This document shows, in pieces, positions 1 to 8,199 of a stretch of 64,000 nt of DNA. The DNA comes from Bacteroidota bacterium (GTDB taxonomy: Bacteria > Bacteroidota > Bacteroidia > 2-12-FULL-35-15). A program made the translations under genes and the position numbers. The notes below the pieces were generated by a model, which had not been told where the DNA came from, did no database searches, and worked only from the letters and a program-made list of their open reading frames with translations. Numbering within the stretch: the stretch's first letter is position 1; each line of letters opens with the position of its first letter. The stretch is taken from assembly GCA_947476185.1 (NCBI GenBank), contig CANJPX010000009.1, positions 1 to 64,000 of the forward strand, written 5' to 3'.

Positions 1-401
1 TCCTTTCCATCTAACGCCTTTATTTGTTTAAGATATTCAGATAAATTATTAGTGGAATCTATTTTAATAACATTTTTTGGATTTAAAAAAGTTATTAAGC
101 TGTCATTCTGTGCATTACATTTTTTATTATCTCTGTATAACATTAAATATCCGTTCCTATCATAAAACCGCATTTCTGGTGTTCCGATGTCACTGTTATA
201 AAATTTAGTCAAGGCAGCTGTATCTCTGAGACAGAAACTGTTTTCGGTTGAGAGGTTGTTTGCAGTTAAATAGTCGAGGACGCTTTTTTTATTTTCTACT
301 TTGGGGTTTTTGACACCGTATTGGTATAACATAATTTTTGTACAGCCGAAATGTAAAATGATCAGTAGAAATGAACAAAATAAAATTGTGATTTTTTTCA
401 T
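1..401 (-). CDS. Small exported protein, unknown function (3' end beyond window)
   Basis: The minus-strand frame opens with ATG at 401 and stays open for 133 codons to the window edge, so the C-terminus is missing. The N-terminus is a typical export signal: MKK followed by a hydrophobic stretch of about 15 residues ending in HFGC at residues 17-20. That cysteine could be a lipidation site, but the lipobox is weak because His sits at -3. The rest is polar and rich in Asn and Lys. I recognise no domain. It lies upstream of nothing visible and downstream of the terminator that ends the 474-872 gene, so it is probably transcribed separately. No TAnnTTTG element was seen in front of it. Confidence 0.6.
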   Translation of the reverse strand, partial: MKKITILFCSFLLIILHFGCTKIMLYQYGVKNPKVENKKSVLDYLTANNLSTENSFCLRDTAALTKFYNSDIGTPEMRFYDRNGYLMLYRDNKKCNAQNDSLITFLNPKNVIKIDSTNNLSEYLKQIKALDGK

Positions 402-423
402 ATATTTTAGATTTAGATTATTT

Positions 424-462
424 AAAAAAGAGATGCCTGATTAAAATAACCGGCACCTCTTT
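424..462 (-). terminator. Intrinsic terminator after the 474-872 gene
   Basis: AAAGAGATGCC (427-437) pairs with GGCACCTCTTT (452-462) with one mismatch and a 14-nt loop. Read on the minus strand, the hairpin is followed by a run of T (A424-A429 on the plus strand). It lies 12 bp past the stop codon of the 132-aa gene. Confidence 0.75.
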
Positions 463-473
463 CTAATTTTTAT

Positions 474-872
474 TTATTTGATAAAGACAATTGTATACTG
501 TGTTTTGGTTTCAACAACTTTATATTTTCCGCTTTTCACAGTGAATCTGTCGACCCCTAATTTTGCACATACATCAGCAGGTAAACTATATGCAACCGGT
601 ACTTCAAATATTCCATTTATAAATTGTGCTTGATATATACTGTTTTGTGAGGCACTTTTTATAATGGTTAGTTCTAAATTACCTGTATTGTCATTAATAG
701 TGGCTGTCATATTTCTAGACACACCAACCGAGAAAGTACATATTCCTCTTTCTATACAAACTTTATTTACATCTTTGTGACCAAATTCTAATGATACACT
801 AATAATTGGCCCAGCGAATGTCTGAGCGGTTGTTGCTATAAGGATAGCAAATGCTAAAATTAATTTTTTCAT
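474..872 (-). CDS. Small secreted protein, unknown function
   Basis: The 132-residue product starts with a clear signal peptide (MKK, hydrophobic core, cleavage predicted after TFA at about residue 20). The mature part is about 112 residues with three cysteines, two of them close together (KVCIERGIC), and alternates polar and hydrophobic residues as a beta-rich fold would. I do not recognise the family. The start is the only ATG near the signal peptide. It is preceded by a 240-nt leader that begins near a TAnnTTTG element at 1120-1127 and contains alternative helices (see findings). It ends in a clear intrinsic terminator, so it is probably a single-gene unit. Confidence 0.6.
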   Translation of the reverse strand: MKKLILAFAILIATTAQTFAGPIISVSLEFGHKDVNKVCIERGICTFSVGVSRNMTATINDNTGNLELTIIKSASQNSIYQAQFINGIFEVPVAYSLPADVCAKLGVDRFTVKSGKYKVVETKTQYTIVFIK

Positions 873-954
873 AATTTTTAAGGATAAATTGTTTTTTTTA
901 ATAAATTTTTAATAATTTCATCCTTGCAATGAAGCCGCAAGGTTTGCTTTGCTT

Positions 955-1077
955 AACGGCTCTTCAGAAGAGTGGTCAGCAATTAATTGTTTAAGTACTT
1001 TTTTTGTTTTACCTCCTTTCAAAATAAGTTAGTGTCAAGCCAACTTGTGTAAATGAAGAGCCGTTATTTTTGGCTCT
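955..1077 (-). other. Structured leader with alternative GGCTCTTCA pairing; possible 34-codon ORF inside
   Basis: On the minus strand GGCTCTTCA (1062-1054) can pair with the nearby AGAGCC (1077-1072) or, as the 12-base AACGGCTCTTCA, with TGAAGAGCCGTT (966-955). The two pairings exclude each other. Between them lies a frame of 34 codons running from a TTG at about 1023 to a TGA at about 922, with AAGGAGG at its start; its peptide matches nothing I know. A further hairpin, CCTTGC/GCAAGG, lies at 922-942. Translation of the small frame is unproven. The region lies between a TAnnTTTG element and the 474-872 gene. Confidence 0.35.
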
Positions 1078-1119
1078 GTATTATCGCTTAATATGTATAA
1101 TGAATCTATTAAGTGACCG

Positions 1120-1127
1120 CAAATATA
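1120..1127 (-). promoter_or_regulatory. Bacteroidota -7 element TATATTTG
   Basis: TATATTTG on the minus strand matches TAnnTTTG. It would start a transcript near 1115 that runs through the structured leader into the 474-872 gene. No clear TTG -33 box at the usual distance was found. Confidence 0.5.
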
Positions 1128-1477
1128 GATGAATATGCACAGTTACGAATTCCAATTACGCTCAAATTAAGGAGTCGAACGTTCTCTTGTTTTCTCCAAT
1201 TACCTGAGGATAAGTCAAAAAAAGATTTTAAAACTATTGTTTCGAAATCAAAAATTTTAGTTTTGAACAGTGTTGTGAACATTTAAATTTATTTTTGAAA
1301 ACGTAAATTGTTTTTTGATTTTAATAGTAGTTGAAAAGTAAAATTGTTATTCTATTTTACTTAAAATATACGGATCTAATAGTGGTGATAAAATCATGGA
1401 CGGATTTCCTGCATTTCCCTTTGTTCATCATGTTAAACTCCACTAATCACAAACGTTCTACCTATTCATTTTTTTCT

Positions 1478-1485
1478 TATCTTTG
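1478..1485 (+). promoter_or_regulatory. Promoter -7 element TATCTTTG for metH
   Basis: TATCTTTG matches TAnnTTTG exactly and lies 16 bp before the first base of the riboswitch P1 stem, so transcription would begin just ahead of the aptamer. This position fits a riboswitch-controlled leader. Confidence 0.7.
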
Positions 1486-1500
1486 TCCTAGTTCTTTATA

Positions 1501-1604
1501 ACTTATCAAGAAAGGCGGAGGGACAGACCCTTAGATGCCTTAGCAACCTTCTGAAAAGAAACGGTGCTAATTCCTGTCTTACATTATTGTAAGTGCAGAT
1601 AAGT
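1501..1604 (+). ncRNA. SAM-I riboswitch (S-box) upstream of metH
   Basis: The aptamer is recognisable by its conserved core: AGGCGGAGGGAC near the 5' end, GCAACC in the middle, GGTGCTAATTCC, and a closing GATAAG. P1 is ACTTATC (1501-1507) with GATAAGT (1598-1604). P4 is the GTCTTAC/GTAAGTGC hairpin near 1577-1596. The family binds S-adenosylmethionine and shuts off methionine genes, which fits metH directly downstream. The 3' strand of P1 overlaps an antiterminator arm at 1602-1609 (see the terminator entry), so ligand binding should favour termination. Confidence 0.93.
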
Positions 1605-1646
1605 CAGAGTAAATAGTTTTGAAAATAATTTAAAAATCAAAATAAC

Positions 1647-1684
1647 AAACTCCTCTGACTGTAAAAAGTTGGAGGAGTTTTTTT
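1647..1684 (+). terminator. Riboswitch-controlled terminator with visible antiterminator
   Basis: AAACTCCTC (1647-1655) pairs with GAGGAGTTT (1672-1680), followed by a T run. The competing antiterminator is AGTCAGAG (1602-1609) with CTCTGACT (1653-1660), eight perfect pairs that take both the P1 3' strand and the terminator 5' arm. This is the classic SAM-off transcription attenuator layout. Confidence 0.88.
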
Positions 1685-1826
1685 ATGCTTAAAAATAGAA
1701 TGAAAATTAATTTGGAGAGATAATTTTATTTAGAGTTTTACAATAGATTGGAATAATGTCTCTACTAAAACAAGTGATTCGATTAAAGAAAAATTTAAAA
1801 TTACCATCTCGGGAAGAATAAAATAT

Positions 1827-4800
1827 ATGAGTGATATTAGAAAAGAATTAGAAAAAAGAATTTTAGTGATCGATGGTGCTATGGGTACCATGATACAACA
1901 ATATAAACTGGAAGAAAAAGATTTCAGAAGCAAGCGTTTTGCTGATTGGCAAAAAGATCTGAAAGGAAATAACGATCTGCTTTCTATCACACAGCCGCAG
2001 ATCATTAAAGCCATTCATAAAGAGTATCTGAAAGCTGGTGCTGATATTATTGAAACGAATACATTCAGTGCAACAACAGTTGCAATGGCTGATTATGATA
2101 TGCAGGAACTTGCATATGAATTGAATTTTCAGTCAGCAATGATTGCAAAGGAAGCAGTTAAAGAATTTCAAAAAGATTCCGGTGATGATACTCCACGTTT
2201 TGTAGCAGGAGCATTTGGTCCTACAAACAGAACACTTTCTTTATCTCCGAATGTAAATGATCCTGCCTTTCGTGCAATAACTTTTGATGAGTTGGTAATA
2301 GCTTATTCAGAGCAGGCCAAGGGATTGATTGAAGGTGGTGCGGATCTTTTATTGGTAGAAACTATTTTCGACACGCTGAATGCAAAAGCGGCTTTGTTTG
2401 CTATTCAAAATGTATGCAAAGAAAAAAATATCAAGATGCCGGTGATGGTTTCTGGCACGATAACGGATGCCAGCGGAAGAACATTATCCGGGCAAACTAC
2501 AGAAGCATTTTTGAACTCTATTTCTCATGTTGATCTGTTGAGTGTTGGTTTAAATTGTGCGCTTGGTGCTAAAGACATGCGTCCATATTTGGAAGAACTT
2601 TCGGTAAAGGCACCTTTTTATGTGAGTGCTTATCCAAATGCCGGACTGCCAAATCAGTTTGGTGAATATGATCAGGATGCGCATGAAATGGGACATCAGA
2701 TAGAGGATTTTTTACATGCAGGATTCCTGAATATTGTTGGAGGCTGTTGTGGAACAACTCCATCACACATCAAACGAATTGCTGAGTTGGCCAAATTATC
2801 AAAGCCTCGTAAAAAACCGAAGCCTGATACCTTAATGCATTTAAGTGGTTTAGAGCCATTGACTGTTCGCCCGGAAAGTAATTTTTTAAATGTTGGCGAA
2901 CGGACAAATGTTACGGGTTCCAAAAAATTTCTTCGCTTGATCAATGAAGGAAATTACGAAGAGGCATTGTCCATAGCGAAAGATCAGGTGGATGGTGGAG
3001 CACAGGTGATTGATGTGAACATGGATGAAGGGATGTTGGATAGTGAAGCGGCCATGACAAAGTTTTTAAATCTGATCGCTTCTGAACCTGATATTTGTAA
3101 AGTGCCGATCATGATCGATTCATCAAAATGGTCAGTGATAGAAGCAGGATTAAAATGTGTGCAAGGTAAAGCAATTGTAAATTCCATTTCTTTGAAAGAA
3201 GGAGATGAGAAATTTATTGAATATGCAAACAAAATAAAACAATATGGTGCTGCTGTGATCGTTATGGCCTTTGATGAACAAGGTCAGGCCGATACCTTGC
3301 AACGCAGAATAGATATTTGTAAACGTGCGTATCATATTCTTGTGGACAGAGTTCATTTTCCTCCTCAGGATATTATTTTTGATCCCAATATTTTTCCCGT
3401 TGCAACAGGAATGGAAGAGCACCGTTTAAATGCACTCGATTTTTTTAATGCAACAAAATGGATAAAAGAAAATCTTCCGTTTGCAAAAGTGAGCGGTGGT
3501 GTAAGTAATGTTTCTTTTTCTTTCCGTGGCAATGATCATGTGCGTGAAGCTATTCATGGTGCATTTTTATATCATGCTGTAAAAGCAGGCATGGATATGG
3601 GTATTGTGAATCCGGCACAATTGCAGGTCTATGACGATATCGATAAAACATTGCTGGAATTGGTTGAAGATGTATTGTTGAATAGAAGAGAGGATGCAAC
3701 TGAAAGATTGGTAGAACATGCTGAATCTTTAAAAGGTTCAAACTCCCCTCTCCTTAGGAGAGGGGCTGGGGGAGAGGCTGAGTGGAGAAAAGGAACGGTT
3801 GAAGAACGATTGAGTTATGCTTTGGTAAAAGGTTTAGTGGAATACATTGATGTTGATACTGAAGAGGCACGATTAAAACTTGGCCGTCCGTTACATGTTA
3901 TTGAAGGTCCGTTAATGGATGGTATGAATGTAGTGGGTGACCTTTTTGGCAGCGGAAAAATGTTTTTACCGCAAGTGGTGAAGAGTGCCCGTGTCATGAA
4001 AAAATCTGTGGCTTATCTGGAACCTTTTTTGCAGGCAGAAAAAGATGCGAATAAATTAGCAGGCATCGTTGGCAACGGAAGAACGAATGCAGGAAAAATT
4101 CTTTTAGCAACTGTCAAGGGTGATGTTCATGATATTGGAAAAAATATTGTGGGGGTTGTATTGGCGTGTAATAATTATGAGATCATTGATCTTGGTGTAA
4201 TGGTTTCGGCAGACAAAATTTTAGATGAGGCAAAAAAACATGATGTAGATATAATTGGTTTAAGCGGATTGATAACACCTTCATTGGATGAGATGGTTCA
4301 TGTTGCGAAAGAAATGCAACGTCTCGGATTTAAAATTCCTTTATTGATCGGAGGCGCAACAACTTCTAAAGTTCATACTGCTGTAAAAGTTGCTATGCAT
4401 TATTCAGGTCCTGTTGTTCATGTAAATGATGCCAGCAAGTCTGTCCCGGTAGCAAGTAGCTTGATCTCAGAAGAGTTGCGACATGATTTTATGACGAATA
4501 TTAATATCGAGTATGAGCGAGTTCGTGAACAAAATAAAAATGCTCATTCGCAAAATAAATTTATTTCGATTGAAGAGGCACGGGCAAATAAATTTTCTAT
4601 CGACTGGAATAATTCGGAAATTAAAAAACCTGCATTTATTGGTAATAAGGTAATTGATAATTATTCTTTGCAAGAGATAGCTGAATATATTGATTGGACA
4701 CCATTTTTTATCTCTTGGGAAATGAAAGGCTCGTATCCGAAGATCTTGAAAGACCCGACAAGAGGAGAGGAGGCGAGTAAATTATTTGCCGATGCACAAA

Positions 4801-5957
4801 AAATGTTGCAACAGATTATTGATGAAAAGTGGTTGACCGCGAAAGCTGTTATTGGGATTTATCCTGCAAATGCAGTTGGCGATGACATAGAAATTTATGA
4901 GGATGAAAACCGGTCAAAAGTAAAAACCGTTTTTCATACACTTCGTCAGCAATCAAAGAAGCCTGCCGGACAAGCTAATGTCGCGCTTTCTGATTTTGTA
5001 AAACCCCTCTCTAACTCTCCCCACAGGGGAGAGAACTTTAAGAGTTCTGAGTTAAACACAACGAATAAAATTGATTGGCATCAGAATATTGATCATGCAA
5101 AGGAGCATCGTTCAAACCAAACTGAAGCAGAGAAAATAATCTGGGAACATTTAAGAGCAAAACAACTAAAATTTAAGTTTAGAAGACAACATTTAATAGA
5201 TAAATATATTGTTGATTTTGTTTGTCTGGAAAAAATGGTGGTACTTGAAATTGATGGTAAATATCATGAACAAATAAAAGAGCAGGATGAGCTTAGAACT
5301 TCCGTATTAGAATCTTTAGGCTTTAAAGTTATTCGATTCACCAATGATGAAGTAATAACAAATACAGATTCTGTGATCAAAAAAATTAAAGATAAATGCG
5401 AGGCAGAAACCACTCTCTCCCCTGTGGGGAGAGTTGGAGAGGGGGCTGATTACATCGGCACGTTCGCATTAACAACAGGAATTGGAATTGATGAACATGT
5501 TGCAAGGTTTGAAAAGAACCATGACGATTATTCTGCGATCATGATCAAAGCATTAGCTGATAGATTAGCGGAAGCCTTTGCGGAGTTGCTGCATAAAAAA
5601 GTAAGGAAAGAATTTTGGGCATATGCGAAAGATGAAAATTTGAAGAACGAAGATCTTATAAAGGAAGATTATGCAGGTATTCGTCCTGCCCCTGGATATC
5701 CCGCACAGCCGGATCATACCGAGAAAAAGACTATCTGGGAATTATTGGAGGTAGAAAAAAATGCGGGAATGATCTTGACAGAAAGTATGGCAATGTTTCC
5801 AACAGCATCTGTAAGTGGTTTGTATTTTGCACATCCTCAAGCTCATTATTTCGGAATTGGAAAGATTGCGAAAGATCAGGTGGAAGATTATGCAACTAGA
5901 AAAAATCTTAGTATAGAAGATACTGAACGTTGGTTAGGTCCTAATTTAGCGTATTGA
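1827..5957 (+). CDS. metH: Cobalamin-dependent methionine synthase with in-frame DUF559 insertion
   Basis: MetH transfers a methyl group from methyl-tetrahydrofolate through cobalamin to homocysteine. The 1376 residues hold, in order, the homocysteine domain (zinc ligands C244, C307, C308), the pterin domain (GERTNVTGS near 357), the cap and B12-binding domain (DVHDIGK with ligand H768) and the SAM reactivation domain (RPAPGYP near the C-terminus). Known MetH proteins have about 1230 residues. The excess is an in-frame insert at residues 1060-1206, between DFVKP and DYIGTFA of the reactivation domain, which encodes a DUF559 nuclease-like domain bounded by 30-bp inverted repeats. A second, short palindrome encodes part of the linker near residues 639-652. 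All MetH motifs are intact on both sides and there is no stop or frameshift, so a functional enzyme is likely. Transcription is controlled by the SAM-I riboswitch upstream. Confidence 0.97.
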   Translation: MSDIRKELEKRILVIDGAMGTMIQQYKLEEKDFRSKRFADWQKDLKGNNDLLSITQPQIIKAIHKEYLKAGADIIETNTFSATTVAMADYDMQELAYELNFQSAMIAKEAVKEFQKDSGDDTPRFVAGAFGPTNRTLSLSPNVNDPAFRAITFDELVIAYSEQAKGLIEGGADLLLVETIFDTLNAKAALFAIQNVCKEKNIKMPVMVSGTITDASGRTLSGQTTEAFLNSISHVDLLSVGLNCALGAKDMRPYLEELSVKAPFYVSAYPNAGLPNQFGEYDQDAHEMGHQIEDFLHAGFLNIVGGCCGTTPSHIKRIAELAKLSKPRKKPKPDTLMHLSGLEPLTVRPESNFLNVGERTNVTGSKKFLRLINEGNYEEALSIAKDQVDGGAQVIDVNMDEGMLDSEAAMTKFLNLIASEPDICKVPIMIDSSKWSVIEAGLKCVQGKAIVNSISLKEGDEKFIEYANKIKQYGAAVIVMAFDEQGQADTLQRRIDICKRAYHILVDRVHFPPQDIIFDPNIFPVATGMEEHRLNALDFFNATKWIKENLPFAKVSGGVSNVSFSFRGNDHVREAIHGAFLYHAVKAGMDMGIVNPAQLQVYDDIDKTLLELVEDVLLNRREDATERLVEHAESLKGSNSPLLRRGAGGEAEWRKGTVEERLSYALVKGLVEYIDVDTEEARLKLGRPLHVIEGPLMDGMNVVGDLFGSGKMFLPQVVKSARVMKKSVAYLEPFLQAEKDANKLAGIVGNGRTNAGKILLATVKGDVHDIGKNIVGVVLACNNYEIIDLGVMVSADKILDEAKKHDVDIIGLSGLITPSLDEMVHVAKEMQRLGFKIPLLIGGATTSKVHTAVKVAMHYSGPVVHVNDASKSVPVASSLISEELRHDFMTNINIEYERVREQNKNAHSQNKFISIEEARANKFSIDWNNSEIKKPAFIGNKVIDNYSLQEIAEYIDWTPFFISWEMKGSYPKILKDPTRGEEASKLFADAQKMLQQIIDEKWLTAKAVIGIYPANAVGDDIEIYEDENRSKVKTVFHTLRQQSKKPAGQANVALSDFVKPLSNSPHRGENFKSSELNTTNKIDWHQNIDHAKEHRSNQTEAEKIIWEHLRAKQLKFKFRRQHLIDKYIVDFVCLEKMVVLEIDGKYHEQIKEQDELRTSVLESLGFKVIRFTNDEVITNTDSVIKKIKDKCEAETTLSPVGRVGEGADYIGTFALTTGIGIDEHVARFEKNHDDYSAIMIKALADRLAEAFAELLHKKVRKEFWAYAKDENLKNEDLIKEDYAGIRPAPGYPAQPDHTEKKTIWELLEVEKNAGMILTESMAMFPTASVSGLYFAHPQAHYFGIGKIAKDQVEDYATRKNLSIEDTERWLGPNLAY
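3741..3783 (+). repeat. Palindromic repeat inserted in frame in metH (interdomain linker)
   Basis: CCCCTCTCC (3745-3753), spacer TTA, GGAGAGGGG (3757-3765) is a perfect 9-bp palindrome, followed by CTGGGGGAGAGG. It encodes about 14 residues ([14 protein letters not shown]) between the pterin domain and the cobalamin cap, where MetH proteins have a variable linker. It shares GGAGAGGGG and the following CTG with the right end of the large insert at 5004-5447, so both probably belong to one repeat family. Confidence 0.8.
5004..5447 (+). mobile_element. DUF559 nuclease element with 30-bp inverted repeats, in frame inside metH
   Basis: The left end (5004-5033) and right end (5415-5444) are inverted copies, identical at 29 of 30 positions. 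Each contains an inner palindrome CTCTCCCC-ACA-GGGGAGAG. Between them, in the metH frame, lies a DUF559 domain (Vsr-like, PD-(D/E)xK type) of about 110 residues: [24 protein letters not shown] with D1130, LEIDG with E1141 and D1143, then [12 protein letters not shown]. The putative catalytic residues are intact. There is no ATG in this frame before the domain core, so it would be made only as part of MetH. No target-site duplication is evident. It has no transposase and no intein splice motifs. Confidence 0.85.
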
Positions 5958-5975
5958 TTGACAATAAATATTTTG

Positions 5976-5983
5976 TAAATTTG
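5976..5983 (+). promoter_or_regulatory. Promoter -7 element TAAATTTG, 4 nt before ATG
   Basis: TAAATTTG is followed by AGAT and then the ATG at 5988. A TTG at 5958-5960 is a plausible -33 box. The spacing leaves almost no 5' leader. Confidence 0.65.
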
Positions 5984-5987
5984 AGAT

Positions 5988-6392
5988 ATGAAATCACGAA
6001 CCAACTACTTTTATTTTTTATTGATATTAGTTTTTGCTGCAACAAATTCATTTGCACAAAAAGGGAAATCGAAACCGAAATCATCAAAATATGAATTTCA
6101 AGGTGCTTACTTTGAAGGAATTTCCAGAGTAAAAATGAACCACAAATGGGGCTTTATTGATACAACCGGAAATGTGATAATTTCGCCTAAATACAATGAA
6201 GTGACGAATTTTTCCGGTGGATTAGCAAAAGTGAGGATGGGACAAAAATGGGGATTGGTTGATACCAAAGGTGCTGTGATCATTAAACCAACGTTCGATG
6301 CTATTTTCGATTTTGTTGATGGAAAGGCAAAGGTCCTTTTGAACGGAGAAGAATATTATATGAATAAAGACGGACAGAGAGTAGGGAAATAA
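5988..6392 (+). CDS. WG-repeat secreted protein
   Basis: This 134-residue protein has a signal peptide (cleavage near residue 23, SFA|Q), a short basic linker, and at least two WG repeats: KWGFIDTTGNVIISPKY and KWGLVDTKGAVIIKPTF. A third, degenerate unit ends the protein. WG repeats form beta-strand units of unknown ligand and are common in exported Bacteroidota proteins; this one is short for the family. It follows metH by 30 bp but has its own promoter directly at the ATG, so it is probably transcribed separately. It ends in a terminator shared with the converging gene. The specific role is unknown. Confidence 0.75.
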   Translation: MKSRTNYFYFLLILVFAATNSFAQKGKSKPKSSKYEFQGAYFEGISRVKMNHKWGFIDTTGNVIISPKYNEVTNFSGGLAKVRMGQKWGLVDTKGAVIIKPTFDAIFDFVDGKAKVLLNGEEYYMNKDGQRVGK

Positions 6393-6423
6393 AAAAATCC
6401 CGCTCATTGAACGGAATTTTTTT
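6391..6423. terminator. Bidirectional terminator between converging genes
   Basis: AAAAATCCCG (6393-6402) pairs with CGGAATTTTT (6412-6421) with one mismatch, flanked by A and T runs on both sides. It lies between the plus-strand gene ending at 6392 and the minus-strand gene ending at 6428. Confidence 0.75.
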
Positions 6424-6427
6424 ATCA

Positions 6428-7678
6428 TTAAAGTTGATTTAATAATGCAGTTTCGGTTGTTTTAATACCGAGTTCGATTCTGATAATATTGAAGATAACC
6501 AGTGGAATTGGTAAATATTCAAAATTTGATTTTTTCCAGGAAACCTCTTCGCCATAAACTTTAAGTGTGCTTGTATTTAAATTTGCCAAATTAGCATTCG
6601 GAGCAATTTTTACCAGCACTTGTTTATACGTGTCTATTTTATTTTTTAATTTTTCTGCTGTGAATTCAGCTGAAGCAGATGCATCACCCAAAAGTAATTC
6701 GTTCAAAACTCCTCCGTCACCTTCTGTTCTCAGTGCATCAATTGTTAGCTTCGCAGCTTCTGCTTCAGAAATATTCACCACTTTTGAAATGAGATATACT
6801 TTCATTTTTTTCGTGTAATTCATTAAGTCCTCGGTTGCCGTTTTGAGTTCTTGGATATTGCCTGATTCAGATGAATCTGATTTAGTTTTTTTGTCCAATA
6901 ATAAATACCTATTTGAATTTTCCTTTTCAATAAAATTCAGCAAATCATTATTTTCTGTTACACCCCGCCAGAAACTATCTGAGGTTGGTCTTGGAATTCC
7001 ACTTCCTGTTTCAGTTATTAATAATCCTACTCCGGCAATAATAAGAATGATGGTTGCTGTTGCATTTATTTTATCTGTTGTATTTTTATAAATACTTAGA
7101 AAATATATTGGCAAATAACCTAACACCAATAATACACCACTGATAATGACCAGCATTTGTGCACCTGGCCAGTGCATGATCTTAAATAATACCCCAACAC
7201 TTAACATTGAAGCCGCAACAAAAGCTACACTGCTCAAAACAACACTTCTATTGCCTTCAGGGCTTGATTTGAATTTTAGAATAAATAATAATGGTAGAAA
7301 AAGTACAGTGATAAAAAATACTCCGGTAACCATTAGAAAACCTGCTCCAGGCCAATGATTAAATTTAAAAAATGCTCCGGTTAATATCATCAATGATGAT
7401 ATGTAACCACTAATTTTCATTGTTGAGTTCATAATATTATAGTGTTTAAATGTTAATAATCGATTTGTCTCCTCCTGTATTTCTTTCAATCCTTTTTCGC
7501 CAAAAAGCAAAAGAGTTTCCTGATATACAGTTTCGAAATTCCTGCAGTCATCGAGATTGTATTCTATTAAACAACAAATGTGATCCAGCAGATCGATATT
7601 TAAATCGGGGGAAGTTACTCCCCTGACTTTAATATCGTTTTCAATAAAGGCTATTTGTTCTTCGGTTAAACTAAACAT
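6428..7678 (-). CDS. GldL-like multi-pass membrane protein with two FK-HWPGA segments
   Basis: The 416-residue product has a soluble N-terminus of about 85 residues that includes DLLDHICCLIE, then about five membrane segments between residues 88 and 230, then a 190-residue hydrophilic tail with no recognised domain. Two membrane hairpins each carry a GldL-type motif, FKFNHWPGA and FKIMHWPGA. In GldL, the type IX secretion / gliding motor protein, this motif sits in the membrane segments, but this protein is not GldL itself because it lacks the neighbouring gldM gene and the usual length. It overlaps the PadR gene by 8 bp, so the two are co-transcribed and PadR probably controls it. The function is unknown; an envelope or sensing role is a guess. 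Confidence 0.65.
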   Translation of the reverse strand: MFSLTEEQIAFIENDIKVRGVTSPDLNIDLLDHICCLIEYNLDDCRNFETVYQETLLLFGEKGLKEIQEETNRLLTFKHYNIMNSTMKISGYISSLMILTGAFFKFNHWPGAGFLMVTGVFFITVLFLPLLFILKFKSSPEGNRSVVLSSVAFVAASMLSVGVLFKIMHWPGAQMLVIISGVLLVLGYLPIYFLSIYKNTTDKINATATIILIIAGVGLLITETGSGIPRPTSDSFWRGVTENNDLLNFIEKENSNRYLLLDKKTKSDSSESGNIQELKTATEDLMNYTKKMKVYLISKVVNISEAEAAKLTIDALRTEGDGGVLNELLLGDASASAEFTAEKLKNKIDTYKQVLVKIAPNANLANLNTSTLKVYGEEVSWKKSNFEYLPIPLVIFNIIRIELGIKTTETALLNQL

Positions 7679-8015
7679 ACTTAACTGTAGGCTTGAGATC
7701 CAGTAAAATATTCATTGTGTTAATGAAGTCGGCAAATTCATAAAGCTTTTCTTTTGCTCGCTCATTTCCGGCTTGAGTGAGTGTATAGTATTTCCTTACG
7801 CGTTTACCAATGTTAACTATTTCTGTTGTTACTACGCCTTCTGCTTCCAGCTGGTGAAGCAAAGGGTAAAGTGCACCTTCTGTAATAACAATTTTAGAAT
7901 CGGTTAACTCTTTTACTTTTTGTGTAATCTCATATCCGTACATTTTTTCTGTTTCGGATAACAACTTTAAAACTATTGTTTTTAAAGTTCCTTTTACTAG
8001 TTCTGATGAATACAT
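7671..8015 (-). CDS. PadR-family transcriptional regulator
   Basis: The product has 114 residues from the chosen start and is a typical short PadR protein: a winged helix with KGTLKTIVLKLLSE, YGYEITQKV and the wing TEGALYPLLHQLEAEG, followed by a dimerisation helix. Such proteins are usually repressors that respond to small molecules or envelope stress. A longer reading from 8030 exists, but the promoter element TATCTTTG lies within it, four bases before the ATG at 8015, so the shorter start is preferred. The gene leads a two-gene unit with the GldL-like membrane protein, overlapping it by 8 bp. PadR genes paired with a membrane protein gene are usually self-regulating. Confidence 0.9.
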   Translation of the reverse strand: MYSSELVKGTLKTIVLKLLSETEKMYGYEITQKVKELTDSKIVITEGALYPLLHQLEAEGVVTTEIVNIGKRVRKYYTLTQAGNERAKEKLYEFADFINTMNILLDLKPTVKYV

Positions 8016-8019
8016 AACA

Positions 8020-8027
8020 CAAAGATA
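8020..8027 (-). promoter_or_regulatory. Promoter -7 element TATCTTTG, 4 nt before ATG
   Basis: On the minus strand TATCTTTG is followed by TGTT and the ATG at 8015. It rules out the upstream ATG at 8030 as the usual start and implies a leaderless transcript. Confidence 0.65.
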
Positions 8028-8199
8028 CATAAGAATATTATGTATAAGTAGGCTGTGTATTTAAAATTTTATTAATATATTGAAAAACAGGCATATAAAA
8101 TATATTTTATTATTGGAAACTTGTTAGGATAAGGAATAATTCAATACTTTTTCATGTTGGATTACACCAAACTTTTGATTAAAATTGTATTCTACTTTT

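Noticed and set aside
1012-1018. AAGGAGG on the minus strand as proof of a translated small gene
   Set aside because: It lies inside the 34-codon frame, no ATG or GTG follows at the right distance, and Bacteroidota seldom use Shine-Dalgarno sites; kept only as a possibility within the leader finding.
5004-5447. Intein or other self-splicing element in metH
   Set aside because: There is no Cys/Ser at the left border in splice context, no C-terminal His-Asn before a Cys/Ser/Thr, and no Hint-domain blocks; the fold signature is DUF559 and the ends are DNA palindromes.
5004-5447. Insertion sequence or classic transposon
   Set aside because: No transposase frame and no target-site duplication were found; CTGATT near both ends comes from the S-D-F and A-D-Y codons of the host gene.
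1827-5957. metH as a pseudogene broken by an insertion
   Set aside because: The frame is open through both inserts, all metal, cobalamin and SAM-domain motifs are intact, and the length beyond the inserts matches normal MetH.
8013-8030. Upstream start MYLCV for the PadR gene
   Set aside because: The TATCTTTG promoter element lies between this ATG and the one at 8015, so a transcript from it cannot include the first start.
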